This document shows, in pieces, positions 63,602-64,000 of a DNA stretch of 64,000 nucleotides; position 1 is the stretch's first letter; each line of letters begins with the position of its first letter. Made by a program: the position numbers and the translations under genes. This stretch comes from Nonomuraea glycinis. Its GTDB lineage: Bacteria; Actinomycetota; Actinomycetes; Streptosporangiales; Streptosporangiaceae. The DNA is taken from positions 124,001 to 188,000 of the forward strand of contig NZ_BMNK01000003.1 of the NCBI RefSeq assembly GCF_014646515.1, given 5' to 3'. A model generated the notes under the pieces. That model was not told the origin of the DNA. It did no database searches and saw only the letters and a list, made by a program, of their open reading frames with translations.

Positions 63602-64000
63602 GCACCACTCCAGAACACCTGCGAGAGGAACTGGCCGCGCTGCTGGCGCGAGAAGGCGCGCTGACCGATCCCGGTTGGGGTCGAGCGGTGGAGGCCGTAC
63701 CGCGCGAGCGGTTCCTGGGCGAAGCCGTCTTCGACCGGGACGAATCGATGGCCGGGGACCACTGGCACTCCCTACGGCGAAGCCACCTGCCCGAGGAGGA
63801 GTGGTGGGAGATGGCCTACGCCGACGAGACGTGGGTCACGCAGGTCGACGGCATCCCGGCCGAGGCTGCCGGCACCACCGTCGTCGGTGCGCCCACCTCA
63901 TCCTCGACGATGCCCAGCATGGTCGTCATGATGCTCGAACGGGCAGGCATCAGCGACGGCGATAAGGTCCTGGAGATCGGCACGGGTACGGGATACTCGA
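63598..64000 (+). CDS. PIMT-like methyltransferase of the graspetide cluster, partial
   Basis: The first 134 residues are present; the gene continues past the window. It matches methyltransferases linked to ATP-grasp peptide maturases (PRERFLGEAVFDRD, SSSTMPSMVVMMLERAGI and SAM motif KVLEIGTGTGYS), which derive from protein-isoaspartate methyltransferase. In the related fuscimiditide pathway such an enzyme methylates Asp so that it cyclises to an aspartimide. The product here is inferred to be modified in the same way. Confidence 0.92.
   Translation, partial: MSTTPEHLREELAALLAREGALTDPGWGRAVEAVPRERFLGEAVFDRDESMAGDHWHSLRRSHLPEEEWWEMAYADETWVTQVDGIPAEAAGTTVVGAPTSSSTMPSMVVMMLERAGISDGDKVLEIGTGTGYS

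Overview
The window comes from a high-GC actinobacterium. Conservon-type operons, WhiJ-like regulator trios, a GlnR-type site before amtB, frequent GTG/TTG starts and an actinobacterial graspetide cluster all point to Streptosporangiales or a relative such as Nonomuraea. That placement is inference from gene content; no rRNA or tRNA gene was seen.

Layout, left to right. (1) 2-3993: end of a betaine-type ABC permease, two paralogous substrate-binding lipoproteins and a GMC (choline dehydrogenase-like) oxidoreductase in one operon. (2) 4324-9680: a six-gene conservon (sensor-like ATPase, roadblock, DUF742, small GTPase, two P450s) closed by a strong hairpin. (3) 9757-13416: a DUF4143 ATPase preceded by five regularly spaced iterons, then an unusually long TnpB-like gene. 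(4) 13486-22284: an orphan type III PLP decarboxylase, two ABC exporter loci with their regulators (TetR; NarL-type two-component system), and a TetR gene with a large operator. (5) 22281-27397: a second conservon without P450, on the minus strand. (6) 27532-31442: amtB-glnK-glnD nitrogen operon. (7) 31651-35854: a hydrolase/TetR pair, tandem unknown paralogs, a double-wHTH GntR regulator and small unknowns. (8) 35855-47477: a visibly lower-GC island framed by IS remnants (IS701/IS3) on the left and by IS1380 plus IS701 on the right. It carries a large secreted metalloprotease/propeller protein, two related small lipoproteins and a fulvocin C-like bacteriocin precursor. (9) 47564-53758: a primary-like sigma factor, a histidine (hut) degradation operon with its TetR, and a methyltransferase. 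(10) 53781-59071: three SDR enzymes, a LysR regulator, and an ECF sigma factor with a membrane partner. (11) 59255-64000: a WhiJ-like trio, an XRE/TPR regulator and the start of a graspetide (ATP-grasp RiPP) cluster with precursor, maturase and a PIMT-like methyltransferase cut by the window end.

The most interesting parts are the island bacteriocin, whose precursor joins a CxxC thioredoxin-like domain, an internal Tat signal and a Cys-rich C-terminus, and the graspetide cluster at the right edge. Also notable are the phased repeats before the DUF4143 ATPase, the long TnpB with a hairpin-rich 3' end, and repeated IS insertion at CTAG sites that overlap TAG stop codons.
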